DNA of 64,000 nt from Anagrus nilaparvatae (lineage: Eukaryota; Arthropoda; Insecta; Hymenoptera; Mymaridae), in the NCBI GenBank assembly GCA_022575985.1, contig JAKSXM010000007.1, positions 56,574,501 to 56,638,500 of the forward strand. Reading direction: 5' to 3'. Made by a program: the position numbers and the translations under genes. Positions 1 through 12,688 of the stretch are shown here, in pieces; the first letter of the stretch is position 1, and each line of letters begins with the position of its first letter. A model generated the notes under the pieces. It had not been told where the DNA came from. It saw only the letters and a program-made list of their open reading frames with translations, and did no database searches.

Positions 1-1
1 T

Positions 2-3
<2 letters not shown>

Positions 4-32
<29 letters not shown>
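4..32. repeat. (TA)n microsatellite
   Basis: An uninterrupted alternating TA run at the left edge of the window. Similar runs occur near 6240, 6729, 21358-21405, 34353, 44435 and 63937. Confidence 0.9.
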
Positions 33-33
<1 letters not shown>

Positions 34-2289
34 CTCAATAAAATTTTTTATTTTATAAAAAAGGAAACTAGTTAATAAAATAACTAATATAATAATGACG
101 AACAAGAATTATATATCAAAATAGTACACTGATAATAAATGATTAAATATGTGACATTTTCTTCTCTTTGTTCAGTATATTTTATTACATATATACCCTG
201 TAACAAAACAAGATAATATAACAAACGTTTCATTTGTTTTAATGGGGTTAATATAATCGAAATCAAATATAATTTAGCTACAATTCTATATGTGTGTGTA
301 AATTTATACTTGAAATGGTCGCAATTTAAATCAATCAACATTAATGATCTTTATTATCTTCTAGAATATACTCGAATATTCCATAACTAAAAAATTTAAT
401 TACAACTCGCTCACGACACGTTTTTTTAAAAAATGTATAATTGAAATGTCAATAATCTTCATAAACTTTGTTTTCGATATTGATGAGAGTATATAAAAAT
501 AATTAAGACGTCAAGTTTAAAAGTCGTTCGTGCTCGTATATGAAAAAAAAATTACAATTCAATATCTAAGAAAAAAAAAAAAGAATTATGTACATAGCTA
601 ACATAAAGTTCATTTATACACGCGACATAACATTAAAAAAAAGGGACAAAACTAGCATATATATACCGTTGTTATTTCGCGTGTATATATATAATGTAAC
701 AGAAGGGTAAAAAAAATTATTTTTTTTTTCAAAACGATGCGTCACATAGTAAATATACCTATGCACTAACCATAGATAAATTTTTTTTATTCAATCATAC
801 CGTTATGTGATATATACCCAATATAGCTGTTAAAAAAAAAAAAACTGATCAAATCTATAGTATATAAGAGTCGATAAATTTTCTATAATATAGGGACGCG
901 TCGCGTTCATTGCCACCTTTTACATATATAAATTTTTTTTGAAAAAGGATTTACGGTAGTTGTAAATGGCGAACGTTTAAAGCGCATTATAATCAAGATT
1001 TGTATATTTAAAAAAAAAAAACAAGTCTTTCACCTACGACCTTGATTCTCAAAAGATATATCGGAGCATAAGTCGCGTGCCACTGTAACTTAACGTGTTC
1101 ATTTCTACTATATATATATAGTGAATAAGAAATTCCAAAGGATTCTTTTCTTTTATGTCACACGCTTTAAAAAGACCCGTAAATGCTGTGCGAATAAAAT
1201 TTTACATCTTTCACTACATATATATAGAGTAGATATATATATGTGTGGACAATTTCATGATAAATTTTTAATGCTTGAATAAAAATAAAAAAGAAAAATT
1301 CTTTTAGCTAGATAAATTTTTATCTTGATTTAAATAAGACTTTTAAACTAAATAATTTCATATTTTCTAAACCAGTTGATACGGTTCTCTTAAATGACAA
1401 TTTTATATATACTGGTTCGATTTTTCAAGGATTAATTCGATTCAATATTCCTAAATATATATATGGATTACTTTTTCTGTTTCAAAAATTTTATCCAGCT
1501 CTTATGTGTGTCTAAATAATCAGAATTGACCTTAAAATGCCCCATATAATTTTATATATAAAGAACGCCCACTAAAAGATTGAATAGATATAAAAGATCC
1601 ATATATACAAAATACTTTTTAAAAAAGATGACCTTTTTACACATGTTAACCTATTACCTATACACATAGTGTGACCATTAAAATAACAAGTTTTTCAAAA
1701 ATAATTTAAATAATTTATTTATATAACTTATAGATGTAACATTTTTAAAAATATTTACAGCTAGCTTAATCAGAACGCACATTATATAGATAGATATATA
1801 TTTATGTTTATAATCATGTATTAAATAAGAAAGTAATTGACTTTTTAAAAGTATTAAATAAAAAAAAAAAAAATAACATGTTTAAATATATTATAATATT
1901 CAATGTTGTAATCATCAAATCCTTTAAATTTTTTTTATTTTTCTTTTTTTGAATTATTTATAGTTTTATCGTGAGAAATATTTTTTTATATATTATTAAA
2001 AAATTTTTTATACCTATTCCATGTTTTTTTTTATTATTATTTATGTAATTTTTTGAAAATTAAAGGATTTTGTTTTTTAGTTTTATATATAAAGTAATTA
2101 AAATAATTATCACTTTTGTAGTATTAATTTTTTACTGGTAAAACATAAAAAAGTAATTTGATTTACAATTAAATTTAAAATATTTATAATTTTATGTTGA
2201 TTTTTGCAATAGAAAAACTTTTCTTTTATTTTAATGTCATTAATTATATATGGTATGTTATTTTTAGTGAACTGCCCTTATAAGTAGTA
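33..2289. other. AT-rich spacer, no gene seen
   Basis: Mostly A/T with poly-A and poly-T tracts and short TA runs. A minus-strand 85-codon frame at 84-341 has AT-driven composition and no recognisable motif, so it is not called. Confidence 0.6.
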
Positions 2290-2525
2290 ATTTTTGTTGC
2301 TATGGTCTTGTTACCAGCAATAGTAATCTCGTCCGTAAATTCAATTTTAGTGCCCATAGAAATTTTTGATTTTGACCCACTTCAAAGCCCTGGTCAATTT
2401 TGTAAAATGGATCCCAGATTCATATTTAGCGGTTCGAAAAACATAAATACCATCCATTTTTTTTCATGGGTTATGAATTTATTAAATTGAGTTTATGGGC
2501 ATGATTACTGTTGCTGGTGATAGTA
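2290..2525. repeat. Decayed dispersed repeat with short inverted repeat
   Basis: The sequence near 2311-2328 (TTACCAGCAATAGTAATC) is nearly complementary to 2502-2519 (GATTACTGTTGCTGGTGA), giving a hairpin of about 190 bp span. The minus strand of 2400-2470 resembles the arms of the foldback at 42630-43360: both read as GG..TTATTTATGTTTTT followed by a GAATC(T/C)GGG block. In translation both give an IYVF...ESG peptide. This looks like an old diverged relative of that foldback. The 62-codon frame here is a by-product of the repeat. Confidence 0.4.
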
Positions 2526-4340
2526 CTATACGTCATTAACAGCCTGCGTAATGATCCCCAAAATGTTTAAAAAAAATGATGCAAAGTCCTCCCTGCGAGT
2601 AGCTAATTTAATAGTAAATTGTATTCGATTTTTCGCATCAAAATAAATACTTTGACAATGCTTAATTATCTTCAATATAAATTGATTAGTACGTATAAGC
2701 GCATAACTTTTTAAATTTATATTTATTTTAACACTAGAATGTAATTAAGTTAAATGTGCGTATAGACTTGAAATAAATACATGTTAATTTGTTTTATATT
2801 TTACTTGTAATTAAATAAAAACAAAAACAAATAGTAAATTTTAATGACAATCAAAAAAACTTTAAAATACAAATAAAATAATTTTCAAAAAAAAATTTAC
2901 AAATAAATCAGTTATTTGTACAAAAAGTTTAAAAAACAGGGAGTTTATAACACAAAAAGTTTATAGTATTATTAGCAAGTTATAAAGTTGAAACACAAGT
3001 TGCGTGTTTGTTTATGTCATTTTCTCTATGCAGACAACATATAATCTCACCTCCGTTGTTTTATAATACAGAAGAGCATCCATCACACGGTACATGGCGT
3101 CGAGTGACTAATCTTTTCATAATTTATATTTATTTTATAAAAGGCGATACACGCGAATTACATTAATGTCATTTTTTTTTTTTTGACATAAATAAAAAAT
3201 CTTTATTTAATCTTAATGTAAATTTTCATTTTTTTTATTATCAATTTAATGTTGTTTAACTTTCATTAAAAATGTACAACCATTTTTTTATTTTTCAACT
3301 CTAATGCTACTGTTATTTATGTACGTTCCATTTTTTTTTAATGTAAATAATTTTCATGTAATCGATAATAGTTATAATTTAATAAAAAATAACATTATAC
3401 GCCCTGATACTTTTTTTGTACAATATGTGAAAGTTATTGTATCAGGATGTATTGAAAATAAATTTGTTGGGTTGATTTTTTACAATTAGGTTAAATTATA
3501 AAACTACTTTTTAAACTTACTATTTCCATTAGAACTACATTTCTTTTATATTATATTTTTTTTAGATTTTAAAATAATAATAGATTTTTTAGTATTACGT
3601 ATGGAAAAATTATATTTATGTAAAATTAGGTTGCTATTTATTTTAAAATCAGATATAAATTTCTAAAAAAAAAGTTTTTCAGTTACGAAAACTATTATTG
3701 TTGGAAATTGCATGTCTAAAAGATAACACAAATTTTTTTTTTCCTAACCGTTAATTTGGCCTTATGTAATTCAAGCAATAAATTTGGTCCTTTTTTGGGC
3801 TTTATAAGATTAAATGTAATTAATAGAAATGTAAAGTAAGGATTATATGTATAATGAAAGTAACATTATTATCAGTAGTGCAATATTTCTTTCAAAAGTT
3901 TCAGCAAATAATAATACTGTGCATAAGTACATAACAAAAATAAAAAGTATAAACGAAATTAGATATATTCTTTAAATTATTTGTTATTAAAAATTGAAAT
4001 GAATACCTAAAAGGATATATTTAGCAATAATTTAAATTGAATATTTGAGCTAAAAACAGGTGTAATAAGCATTTCTCTACCAATGGCAATAATGACTACA
4101 TCCTAATGTTGAGAGAACGTCAATATTGCCCTTATTAGAGAGAAAGCATCCTTAAACTCGTGTTACAAATTATACCAAACGCGACTACAGCCTTATAATC
4201 CGTCGCATTTGCCAAAATAAACTTTCCTAAGGCCTGTTTAAGAACTTTTCGATCCAAAAAAGTAGAACTGGAATGAAGTTGTAGCAGAAAAAAATAATTT
4301 TAGTAGAAGCTTTCTGTAGTATTTGTTCTTTGTTTTACGT
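2526..4340. other. AT-rich spacer, no gene seen
   Basis: Nothing recognisable apart from an 8-bp inverted pair (CCTGATAC at 3403 and GTATCAGG at 3439). The 61-codon frame at 3304-3489 spans it and has no recognisable motif. Confidence 0.55.
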
Positions 4341-4347
4341 AATAGGT

Positions 4348-4363
4348 GGCCCTGAAAAGGGCA
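4348..4363 (-). terminator. Histone-type mRNA 3' stem-loop (minus strand)
   Basis: Read on the minus strand this is TGCCCTTTTCAGGGCC followed by ACC. The replication-dependent histone stem-loop consensus is GGYYCTTTTCAGRGCC followed by ACC or ACA. Only the first base departs, which costs the outermost pair. It would process a minus-strand histone transcript, but no histone body is recognisable immediately to its right on that strand. The 16-bp match could be chance, but the second, plus-strand match 500 bp away argues against that. Confidence 0.5.
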
Positions 4364-4554
4364 GGTGGTTTTTCTGAGCATATGATGCGTGGCCCCAGCC
4401 ACACGTTCTAAAAATCAATAAATCACAAGCAAACAACAAAGTCAATCACCAACGTTACAAACATACACAAATATACAAAGAGAAATCAAAAACTTACAAT
4501 CATGCGAGCACCTTGTGCTCAGGTGACTTCTCCTGGTCAGGAATATCAGAGTCC
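4364..4554. other. Linker between histone-like remnants
   Basis: Moderate GC with small hairpins: GTGGC..GCCAC near 4389-4402 and GAGCACCTTGTGCTC near 4506-4520. No coding similarity could be supported. Confidence 0.35.
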
Positions 4555-4835
4555 ATCTCTTCAAGTCTACAAGCTCGGAAAATTGCATCAAGCCATTCAA
4601 CAATCGCAGCTTACGAGCTGCTTCAATGAGCTGCTTCGACCTCGTTCGCTGATTGGAGCGCGTGTAACAAAATCGTTACGAAGTTCACCATGCATGCCAT
4701 GAGCAAAGGCAGCAAAGAGTTCGAATAGAAATAGCATACACATTACGAGCAAAGGCACTAAAGCCATTGCAAAGTTATAGCATACACAATATCAGCATAG
4801 GCACTAAAAAGCCATGACCAAGTAGTAAGGGAGCA
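4555..4835 (+). pseudogene. Decayed histone H2B-like remnant with triplicated C-terminal piece
   Basis: Pieces resemble histone H2B in the expected order. Around 4567 a TAC AAG CTC stretch reads YKLGKLH, compared with the conserved YKVLKQVH. Around 4690 CATGCCATGAGC AAAGGC reads HAMSKG, compared with the C-terminal HA(V/M)SEGTKAVTKY. This last piece is repeated three times with a period of about 47 bp (4701, 4747, 4794). The second copy reads SKGTKAIAK, very close to SEGTKAVTK. Stops and frameshifts interrupt every frame, so it is not functional. A histone-type stem-loop follows about 30 bp after the last repeat, a normal spacing for a histone mRNA 3' end. The region is much richer in G+C than its surroundings. 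The family call is from motif recognition, not alignment; a SINE-like or unrelated repeat is the alternative. Confidence 0.5.
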
Positions 4836-4860
4836 AAATTATAAATAAATTTTACCGATC

Positions 4861-4876
4861 GGCCCTTTTCTGTGCC
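4861..4876 (+). terminator. Histone-type mRNA 3' stem-loop (plus strand, mutated)
   Basis: GGCCCTTTTCTGTGCC followed by ACACA matches the 16-base histone stem-loop consensus except for two substitutions in the 3' arm. A purine-rich stretch (GAGAAAAAT) lies about 20 bases downstream, where a histone downstream element would be. Its position just after the H2B-like remnant supports both calls. Confidence 0.55.
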
Positions 4877-4907
4877 ACACATTTTTTAATGAGAAAAATA
4901 ATAAGCA

Positions 4908-5090
4908 TCTCATGGCAAAGGAGCAAAGGCCTACGCTAAGCGATGCAAAGCTAGGAAAGCGAGGCAAGGCCATGCCGCAGTCTACACACGGCCGAGCTCG
5001 CCAGTGTGTAGAAGCAACCGCAAAGCGAGGCAAAGCCAAGCCAAAGGCTACGCGTGCGTTGAACTTCAGTAAGTTTAGTGGAGCAACCGC
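4908..5090 (+). pseudogene. Decayed histone H2A-like N-terminal remnant, repeated
   Basis: A G+C-rich, purine-biased block contains two or three degenerate copies of a sequence resembling the H2A N terminus. One frame (4912-5100) includes RGKAKPKATRA followed by LNF, comparable to the H2A pattern GKAKAKAKSRS.RAGLQF. Another copy near 4975-5010 has TCTACACACGGCCGAGCT, close to the codons for KSRSSRAGL. A short inverted repeat (TCTACACAC / GTGTGTAGA) interrupts it. The order H2B, stem-loop, H2A on one strand differs from the divergent H2A/H2B pair usual in insects, so the block is rearranged or scrambled as well as decayed. Family identity is an inference. Confidence 0.42.
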
Positions 5091-5109
5091 AAACTTTTAA
5101 AGCCTAAAA

Positions 5110-8100
5110 TATGAAGATATGTTTACAAATATTCAATTAAAAAAAGTATATTAGTAATTAGTACTCAATTTGGATCTGTATTAAATAATTTTTGTCAGTT
5201 AATTTATTCTATAAACTAAATTAATGAACTACTTATAAATGATAAATTTGTTAACAAAACTGCGTTATTATATAGTTTATAGAAACCATTTTACTTGTGA
5301 GAGAAATTTTTTCTATAAAATTATCTTGAAATGGTATTGCCCACAAAATATAACTATTTTTTATTACAAAAATGAAAACTATGTTAACCCGGTACTTTTT
5401 TTCATAAATTTAGGATAACATTTTTGCCAACGAGGTGAATTAAAATTTATTATAACGGGATGATTGATGTTTTTCGAATTCAAATTTTGTAGCATAATCT
5501 CGAGCATAACAAACTTACTAGGCACATAAATTTATTCTATAAAACCCATTCGAAAACTTGCAGGGTCCTAGGAAGGCCATTAGTAACTTTCTCTCTAGAA
5601 CTATTGATAGAGTTTTAGGCTTAAAGTTAGTAATAGTAAAACATAATTTAAATTTTCAACGTAATCTAGACTATAAGGTTCAAAAAAAATTTTCTAAAAT
5701 ATGAAACTCGAATACGAAATTTAAAATAAAAAATATTTGTATAATATTTATAAATTAAATTGAAATTACGGAAAATTACTTATTTATTAAAAATTTATGA
5801 AATATTGAAAATTCAATTTGAGGATAAAGTTAAAAAATGAATTAAAACTGGTCAATAATTGTTCCTGCTGGCAGGATGGTAGTTTTGTTTCTTTTTACTG
5901 TTGGCAAAGAGTATACGGGCAGAAAATGATGTAGTCTTATAACGAAACTATTTTGTAAGAATTAAAAATTTCTTAAAATATAATAAAATAATTTTTAGTA
6001 TTTGATAAATTAAATATTTATTTATTTTATTTAACGAGCAAAAGAAAAAGTATAATAAAATATAATATTGCTATTTAATTTAATTTGAATATTCTAGATA
6101 TATTATGCATTTAATGAAAATTAAATGTCAAGAGTCTGCAAAGGTATATCTCTTAGACTATAGCTATAAAACATTAATTCAGCTTTCTGTTTAGTATTAT
6201 TCAGTAAACAAAACAGTAAGTTACGTTTTCTGTATGTATATATATATATATATAAAACGACACGAAAACAAACTTTGATTATTCTGCGTATAATATAGTT
6301 TAGAAAGCTCAAAAGTCGTTTGCCATCATCGCACATTTTATACTAAAAACATAGTATTAGACTTAGAAAACATGTCTACAAATAAATGTTTCTAAAGTAA
6401 AGCTTTACTCATCTGTGGCAAAAACCAATTACGTAAGACTTTATACAATTTGCATATAAATGTATTTTTGGTTTTAAAATAAAATTTTATTTTTTTTTAT
6501 TTTCGCTTTTTTTTAACACCAGGGATAATTATCTTATGCACGAATTTTCAGTTAGCTAGTTATATTATTATGTTTATTTTTTTTTATTTTTTTGTCTCTT
6601 TATCCACATGTAGATGACAAAATTATATACATGTATATATATACGTGAAATTAGCAAAGAATATTAAAGAGTATGTGAGCTCTCACGTACAATTTACGAA
6701 TTGTATTTCTCTAACGTTTTACACAAGTATATATATATATATATATATACATTATTTTTTTTTACGTGTGAATTATAAAATTAGTTTATATTGCATGCAT
6801 TTTATTTTCTCTGCTTTTTATTTTTTTAAATTCTTTCAAGAATATATTATGTCTAAAAAAAAATTTGTGATTACGTAACTTTCAGCTGTGAATATTAAAT
6901 AGAATTAATTTTTTTTTACATTACTTTTTAGTAATAGTTTATAATTTGATTTTTTGTCTTTTACTTTTGAAAAATTATTGTATTTTAAAAAATTAAATAT
7001 TTTTATTAAATTTATTTATTTTAAGTACCTAAATTTTTTAAAAGTTTTAATTTACTTTTGAATAGTTTTACTATATGCACATAGTTTACAGTTTTTTATA
7101 GTTAGTTCTAAATTTTTTCTTTTCTTTAAATTTTCTTAACTAATTTTTTAAATAGTAGTCCATTTAAATATTTAGTCTGAGAAAAAACCAAAAATTATTC
7201 TAATAAAAAAACGGTTTACAGTTTTTAGTTACTAGTCTTCACCAGATTAAGCATCTATTATACGTTTTTTGGTTCGCCGATCATGATTTTAGGGGTCCTA
7301 TGCAAAATAATAAATAATAAATCCTCCCCATGCAAAAATATAAAGCTTTACCACTAAATTTGCAAAAAATATCCCTAAGGGTATTTTTTCTGTATTTGGA
7401 ATTTGAGTTTTGATAATTTTCATTTACCGATACTTTTGAAATTCAGGAATTTTTCGTAAAAATTGCAATATTTTGGTAGATTAAAAAAATTGGATAGACC
7501 AATATTTTTTTTAGATAGGGCTCCGAAATTCGTGACTAGCGACCCAAAAAATCTACTGTATACCAAATCTGGACACGCTATTAATGAATACATCAAAAAT
7601 ACCCATTTTAGGGGTAGTTTTTTCAAATTTTAGGTTGTAGCCTCAATTTCTTATAAAATAGACCTAAACTAAACAGCTTCCCCGCTCAAATAAATAAAAA
7701 ATCAATAAAATTATAATTAATTTACAATTTTTATGATTTAAATTATCCTTAATATTTCAAATGAAAAAGTAAAAAATATAAGGTATCCCTAAAGAATTAA
7801 TATCTCTTGATTAGCAACTAATATTTTGACTCCAGCTATACTCATCTTATCCTTTGAATATTCAAATAAATAGACAAAAATTATGATTATAAATTATGAT
7901 AATAATAATACGTATTTCTCGAAAATAAATGTATTAGTGAATTATGGAACAGATTTTTCGGTTTGCTATTAATATTTTTTCTCCTCATACAAATATTTCT
8001 GACATACTTTAATAAAACAATTTTTTGTTATATATTTTATCAAATTAATTAATAAAATAATAATTTCATTAGCAATTACATTAAATCAATAGAAATTAGC

Positions 8101-11100
8101 TAAAGAAAAGAAAATAATTATAATGAAAGAATTAACTTTTAACAATTTAATATTGTCTTACCAACTCGTCTGTTACTACTTAACTTTTTTTACTTTTCAA
8201 TAAAATACAATCGAATTCAAAAATAATCTAATAAATAGTACAGTATAAAGTTAAACAAGAAAAAAAAAGAAACTAATGAATTAAAAAGAAAAAAAAAAGA
8301 AAATTCAATTAAAAAAAAATCCTTGTAATTACCCTTTAATTACTAAATTACAAGAGTAAAAAAGGGGAATAAAATAATAATGAAATAAAAAAATAAATCT
8401 CTATTAAGTAAAAAAGAATCAATGATCTGTAAATAAAAAAAATAATTTCAAACGACCTTGAACCAGACTTTTTAAAAATAAGATAAAAAGACATTTATCC
8501 TTTTTATTTCTTATAGACATCAAGAAAAGGAGATATTTGAATCAAGAATGCCCCAGAAAGATAGTATAAATAAAAATAAACGTATTCAAGAGTTTTCATA
8601 TAAATATAAAAGTAAGAAAGATCGGTAATATAAATATAGAGCAATTGAAAATGCAGTATCTTAAAAAAAAAAAAAAATAGAGAATCTTTTTTAAGTTATT
8701 TATTTCAATGCAGTAAAGTAAAATCTCCCTTTTTTTCAAATCCTTTATATTATATATACATAATATAAAGTCACTTGCGCCAAAAATATTTTAGTGTCAG
8801 TCAATATAAGGAAAAATATACATAATGTCAAGTACACATACATATAAGAAATATTTTTCCATATAAACATGAGGTCAGAAAATTTTTTTATGCTTATTAG
8901 AAATAATCTTTTAACAAACTTTCTTTCTTGGGTGTATATTAGATTGGTTATTATTTTTTTTTTTCTTTTTTAATTGGTTTTTGTAAAATTTTGGAAATTT
9001 TAATTTATGCAGTGTTAGGTATGGATTTTAGTTTTTTTTTTTCATTTTTACAATAAAAAATAATTTTATATTGGGCACGATACTATTTTAGATACAATTT
9101 TTTTCAAAAGTAAAATGGTTTCTATAAACTATAGAATAACGCAATAGATCTAATTTTGGCTTCATCTACCTTCATATAAAATCTGTGCTCAGAAAATTAA
9201 TTTTCATTTTTTATGTAAGATCGTCTGATACGTAAGTATCTTGAATTTAGTCTTATGCAGAAGTATTAAATCCGAATATAATTATTGATTGTAATTCAAA
9301 AGTAATAACAGTAAGGTTTCTCTACTTAAAATTTTCTTCGATTTCATTGAATTTGAACCTAAAACCAATACATTTTCTGAAACTTTTCAATAAATATTCC
9401 AATACCAAATATTAAAACACCAGTCTAATATACACACAACATTTCATCGACATAACATTAGTTGTCTATCATTATGTCAACGAGTATGTAATAATTTTAA
9501 ACATATAAATGTACATTCTTGATAATTAGCACACTTATATTCATCGATTAAAAAAAAAAATGACACAATTTATTATATCAATGAATATGTAATTTAAATA
9601 TAATGTAAAAAATATACGTTACAAACATAAGCGTTAATGCATGATTTTTTATTTATCTATAATTTTGAGACCAGCTATTAAAAAAAAAATGTTACCACTA
9701 CAGGAAATTACTGATTATGATAATATCAATTAATCAGAGTAATACATTTAGGTCAAAAAAATTCATTGAATATTAAAATTTCAGGAAATAATAAAATTTA
9801 ATTATTTAATTGTATCAACACTTTTAAATACTATATATAGAAAAATCTAATAATAAAAAAAAAAGTACGAATTGATAAATTGTACGTTAGTATTTAATTA
9901 ATGATTAAATGGGAGGTCTTATTTCTTTAACTTTTTTTTTTTGTTACATTTTTTTATATAGTAAAAAAGATAAAAGAAACAAGAAGAGATATAAAACTGG
10001 ATCCTTTTTTTCAAGAGTTGTTTATAATAAACCGGCTTATGTGACCGTGTGAAAGATCAGATTTAAGTTAAGAAATATATATGCGTATATATATACAGTA
10101 GCTATAGCTAGCCATAAGTAATGCAACCTATGACCTCATTCAATTACCCATGAGAATTTCCCGAGGAGACACACGTTTAGTATAAACCAAAAAAATAAAC
10201 ACATGAATATAAACATACACATGTTTTCAATAATAGAATTACGTATATAAGAAGAAGAAGGACATAGTTTGAATAAACGGTAAAAGAAAAACTATTCCGT
10301 GCGTTGGACAACTATTATAGAAGCTATTTTTGTTCCTTTTTTTAACATGACATATGTGTATGTGCTTATGTTTATAGGAATTTCTTATAAAATATTCATG
10401 AGTTTAAGCTTTTCATAATTTATGTGCCATTGCGATTATCTGTAGTAACTACTATTACTATGTTTATATTATATATTACCTAGTTTTTTTTTTTTTTTAA
10501 GTGTACGAGTAACATATAAATATAGATTTTTATTTAGAAATAATTATCATATAGTGTTTATTTTTCTTTTTTTTTTTTTTTTGGTTAGTGATAATAAATT
10601 TTTATATTTATTTAATAAAGAATTTAATATTTTAACGAAGTGAAGTGATACGTTATTAAAAAGTAAAATTTTCAAAGTATTAATTTGAGTTAATTATATG
10701 TACCTTTTTATAACACTGAATTCCTTGATTTAATTTAATAGTGCCTTTGTTTTTAATTTTTCTTGAAACAAATTGCTTTTTAATTTATTTTAATTATTTA
10801 ATCTTATTTCAACAATAAGTTGGACAATATGATAGTAGTTTAGTATCTAGTGAATTAAATTTAGTTACAACAGATTTCAATGTACTTCTTTTAAATAAAA
10901 AAAATATTATTAATAAAATTCAAGACATAATACACTTTTGAAGCTTTAGAAATGTTACTGAATAATAAAACTGATAATAACGCATACAATCTCCAAGTTT
11001 AAGCATCGTATAAGAATTGACAGGGAACATATAATAGATATTATTTTTCTAATTTAAAAAAGGCAGTAAATTAAAATTTAAATTCAAATACTGATTGTTA

Positions 11101-11590
11101 AAGTTACTTTATTAACCTAATAGCCCTAATAAAGATCTCCTGGTGTTAATTTGTCTCAGCAAGATTATTTTTACTTAAAATAATTTACTTAAAACCGACT
11201 TAAAACACTACAATGATGAAAGATTTTAATGGTAATGTCTTAAAAATGATGTAAATGGTTCCAGGCTTTAAAAGAGTAAAAATAAAAATATCATAACTAT
11301 TCATAAAAAGGGTAACAGTTTAACATTGAGTTAATTTGTACAAGAAAAAAGAATAATTGCGAATAATACTTTTATTTAAATTTAATGGTTTTATATTTAT
11401 TATTATTAATAACATAATTTCGAAATTATAACCTCTTATATTTATTTTGTGTCGCCAAGATGTTTTGTTTCCTCCTGTATTTTTTTGACATCTGAGGTAA
11501 AAAATTTGTTTTAAGCGTGGTCTTAGATAGATTCGCGCTTAGGTTAAAACTTCGGGCTTAGTATACATAATTCGGCCAATTATCAAAAAA
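5110..11590. other. Long AT-rich spacer, no gene seen
   Basis: About 6.5 kb of A/T-rich sequence with poly-A/T tracts and (TA)n near 6240 and 6729. The open frames at 6121-6336, 6645-6878 and 7420-7626 have low-complexity composition and no motifs. The stretch 7480-7640 shares phrases with 47880-48180 and is probably an old dispersed repeat. A near-palindrome of TA-rich sequence sits at 8742-8770. Confidence 0.55.
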
Positions 11591-11815
11591 TCTCAATGAG
11601 GGTTTTTCAGAGAGTTGAGGGCGCTACTGAGCTAAGGTAAGTTTTAGTGGGAATTACAAAATTATAAAAAATGAATCCTTTATTATTTAAATATTTAATT
11701 AAAAAAACGAATTATTTGGAATAAAAAAGTAATAAATTCTTTTAAAAAAGTATAAAAATAATTTTTTTATTAAATAATAAACAAAATTTTTTAATATACA
11801 CTCAGAGATTGAATA

Positions 11816-12684
11816 TAAATATAAGTACATCATATACATAGGACTGGAAGCGAGTTTTCTACTATAAATTAATTAAGATACCTTATTTTTAGTAGATTTT
11901 ATAATGATCTTTTTAATCATTAATGCAGTTTTTAAACAATATAGTATTTTATGACCCTGGTCGTAAAGTTTAGTATGGCTATTATAGATATCACTTTTGT
12001 GATAATGATTTTTTTAATTTTTAGCCCAAATGAATAAAGTTTTTAAATATCTCTTTTACTTATTCCTTCCAAATATTTTATATTAAAACAAATTTTGCTT
12101 GTGGCAAGTGGAGTATTTTTCGTACTTAATCGATGGCAAATAATATGAAGCTGATAAAGAAAAAAGAATTTTGTACAAAAATTTTTTTATTTATTATACC
12201 GTTGCACGAGTACCTCAATGATCAAAAATGTTTATTTTTTCAAATTTTCTTTTCCTTTAAATTAATTTACAATCATATCATTCAAATTAAAAAAAAATCT
12301 GCGGCTATATTCTTTATACTTTTACGGGCCTAGGATAAAAAATATACTATTGATACATAATACGGTTGTAAAAAAATTATGTTAAAATCCATTTTAAAAA
12401 TTGAATGGCCAATCAACAATAAATTATATTGCAATCATAATTTATTATTATCAAATATTTTCAGAAATCATATGCATTGTCTTCACCTTGGATGATAATT
12501 ACTTTCGATTTTAGACATACTAAACTTTACGACCAGGGTCGTAAAATACTATATTGCTTAAAAACTGCATTAATAATTAAAAAGATCATTATAAAATCTA
12601 CTAAAAATAAGGTATCTTAATTAATTTATAGTAGAAAACTCGCTTCCAGTCCTATATGTATGATGTACTTATTTATATTCAATC
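11816..12684. repeat. Inner palindrome P1
   Basis: The left arm 11816-11980 starts GATTGAATATAAATATAAGT and is matched by the reverse complement of about 12513-12684. Over some 140 bases around the AGGACTGGAAGCGAG block I count only a few mismatches, so the arms are young or have been kept alike by gene conversion. The centre (about 11980-12510) is AT-rich and holds no recognisable gene; the 66-codon frame at 12133 is not supported. Confidence 0.8.
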
Positions 12685-12688
12685 GCTG

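Noticed and set aside
4719..4727. GTTCGAAT as a tRNA B box (SINE or tRNA gene)
   Set aside because: No A box at the right distance and no cloverleaf can be folded around it; the context fits a histone-like remnant better.
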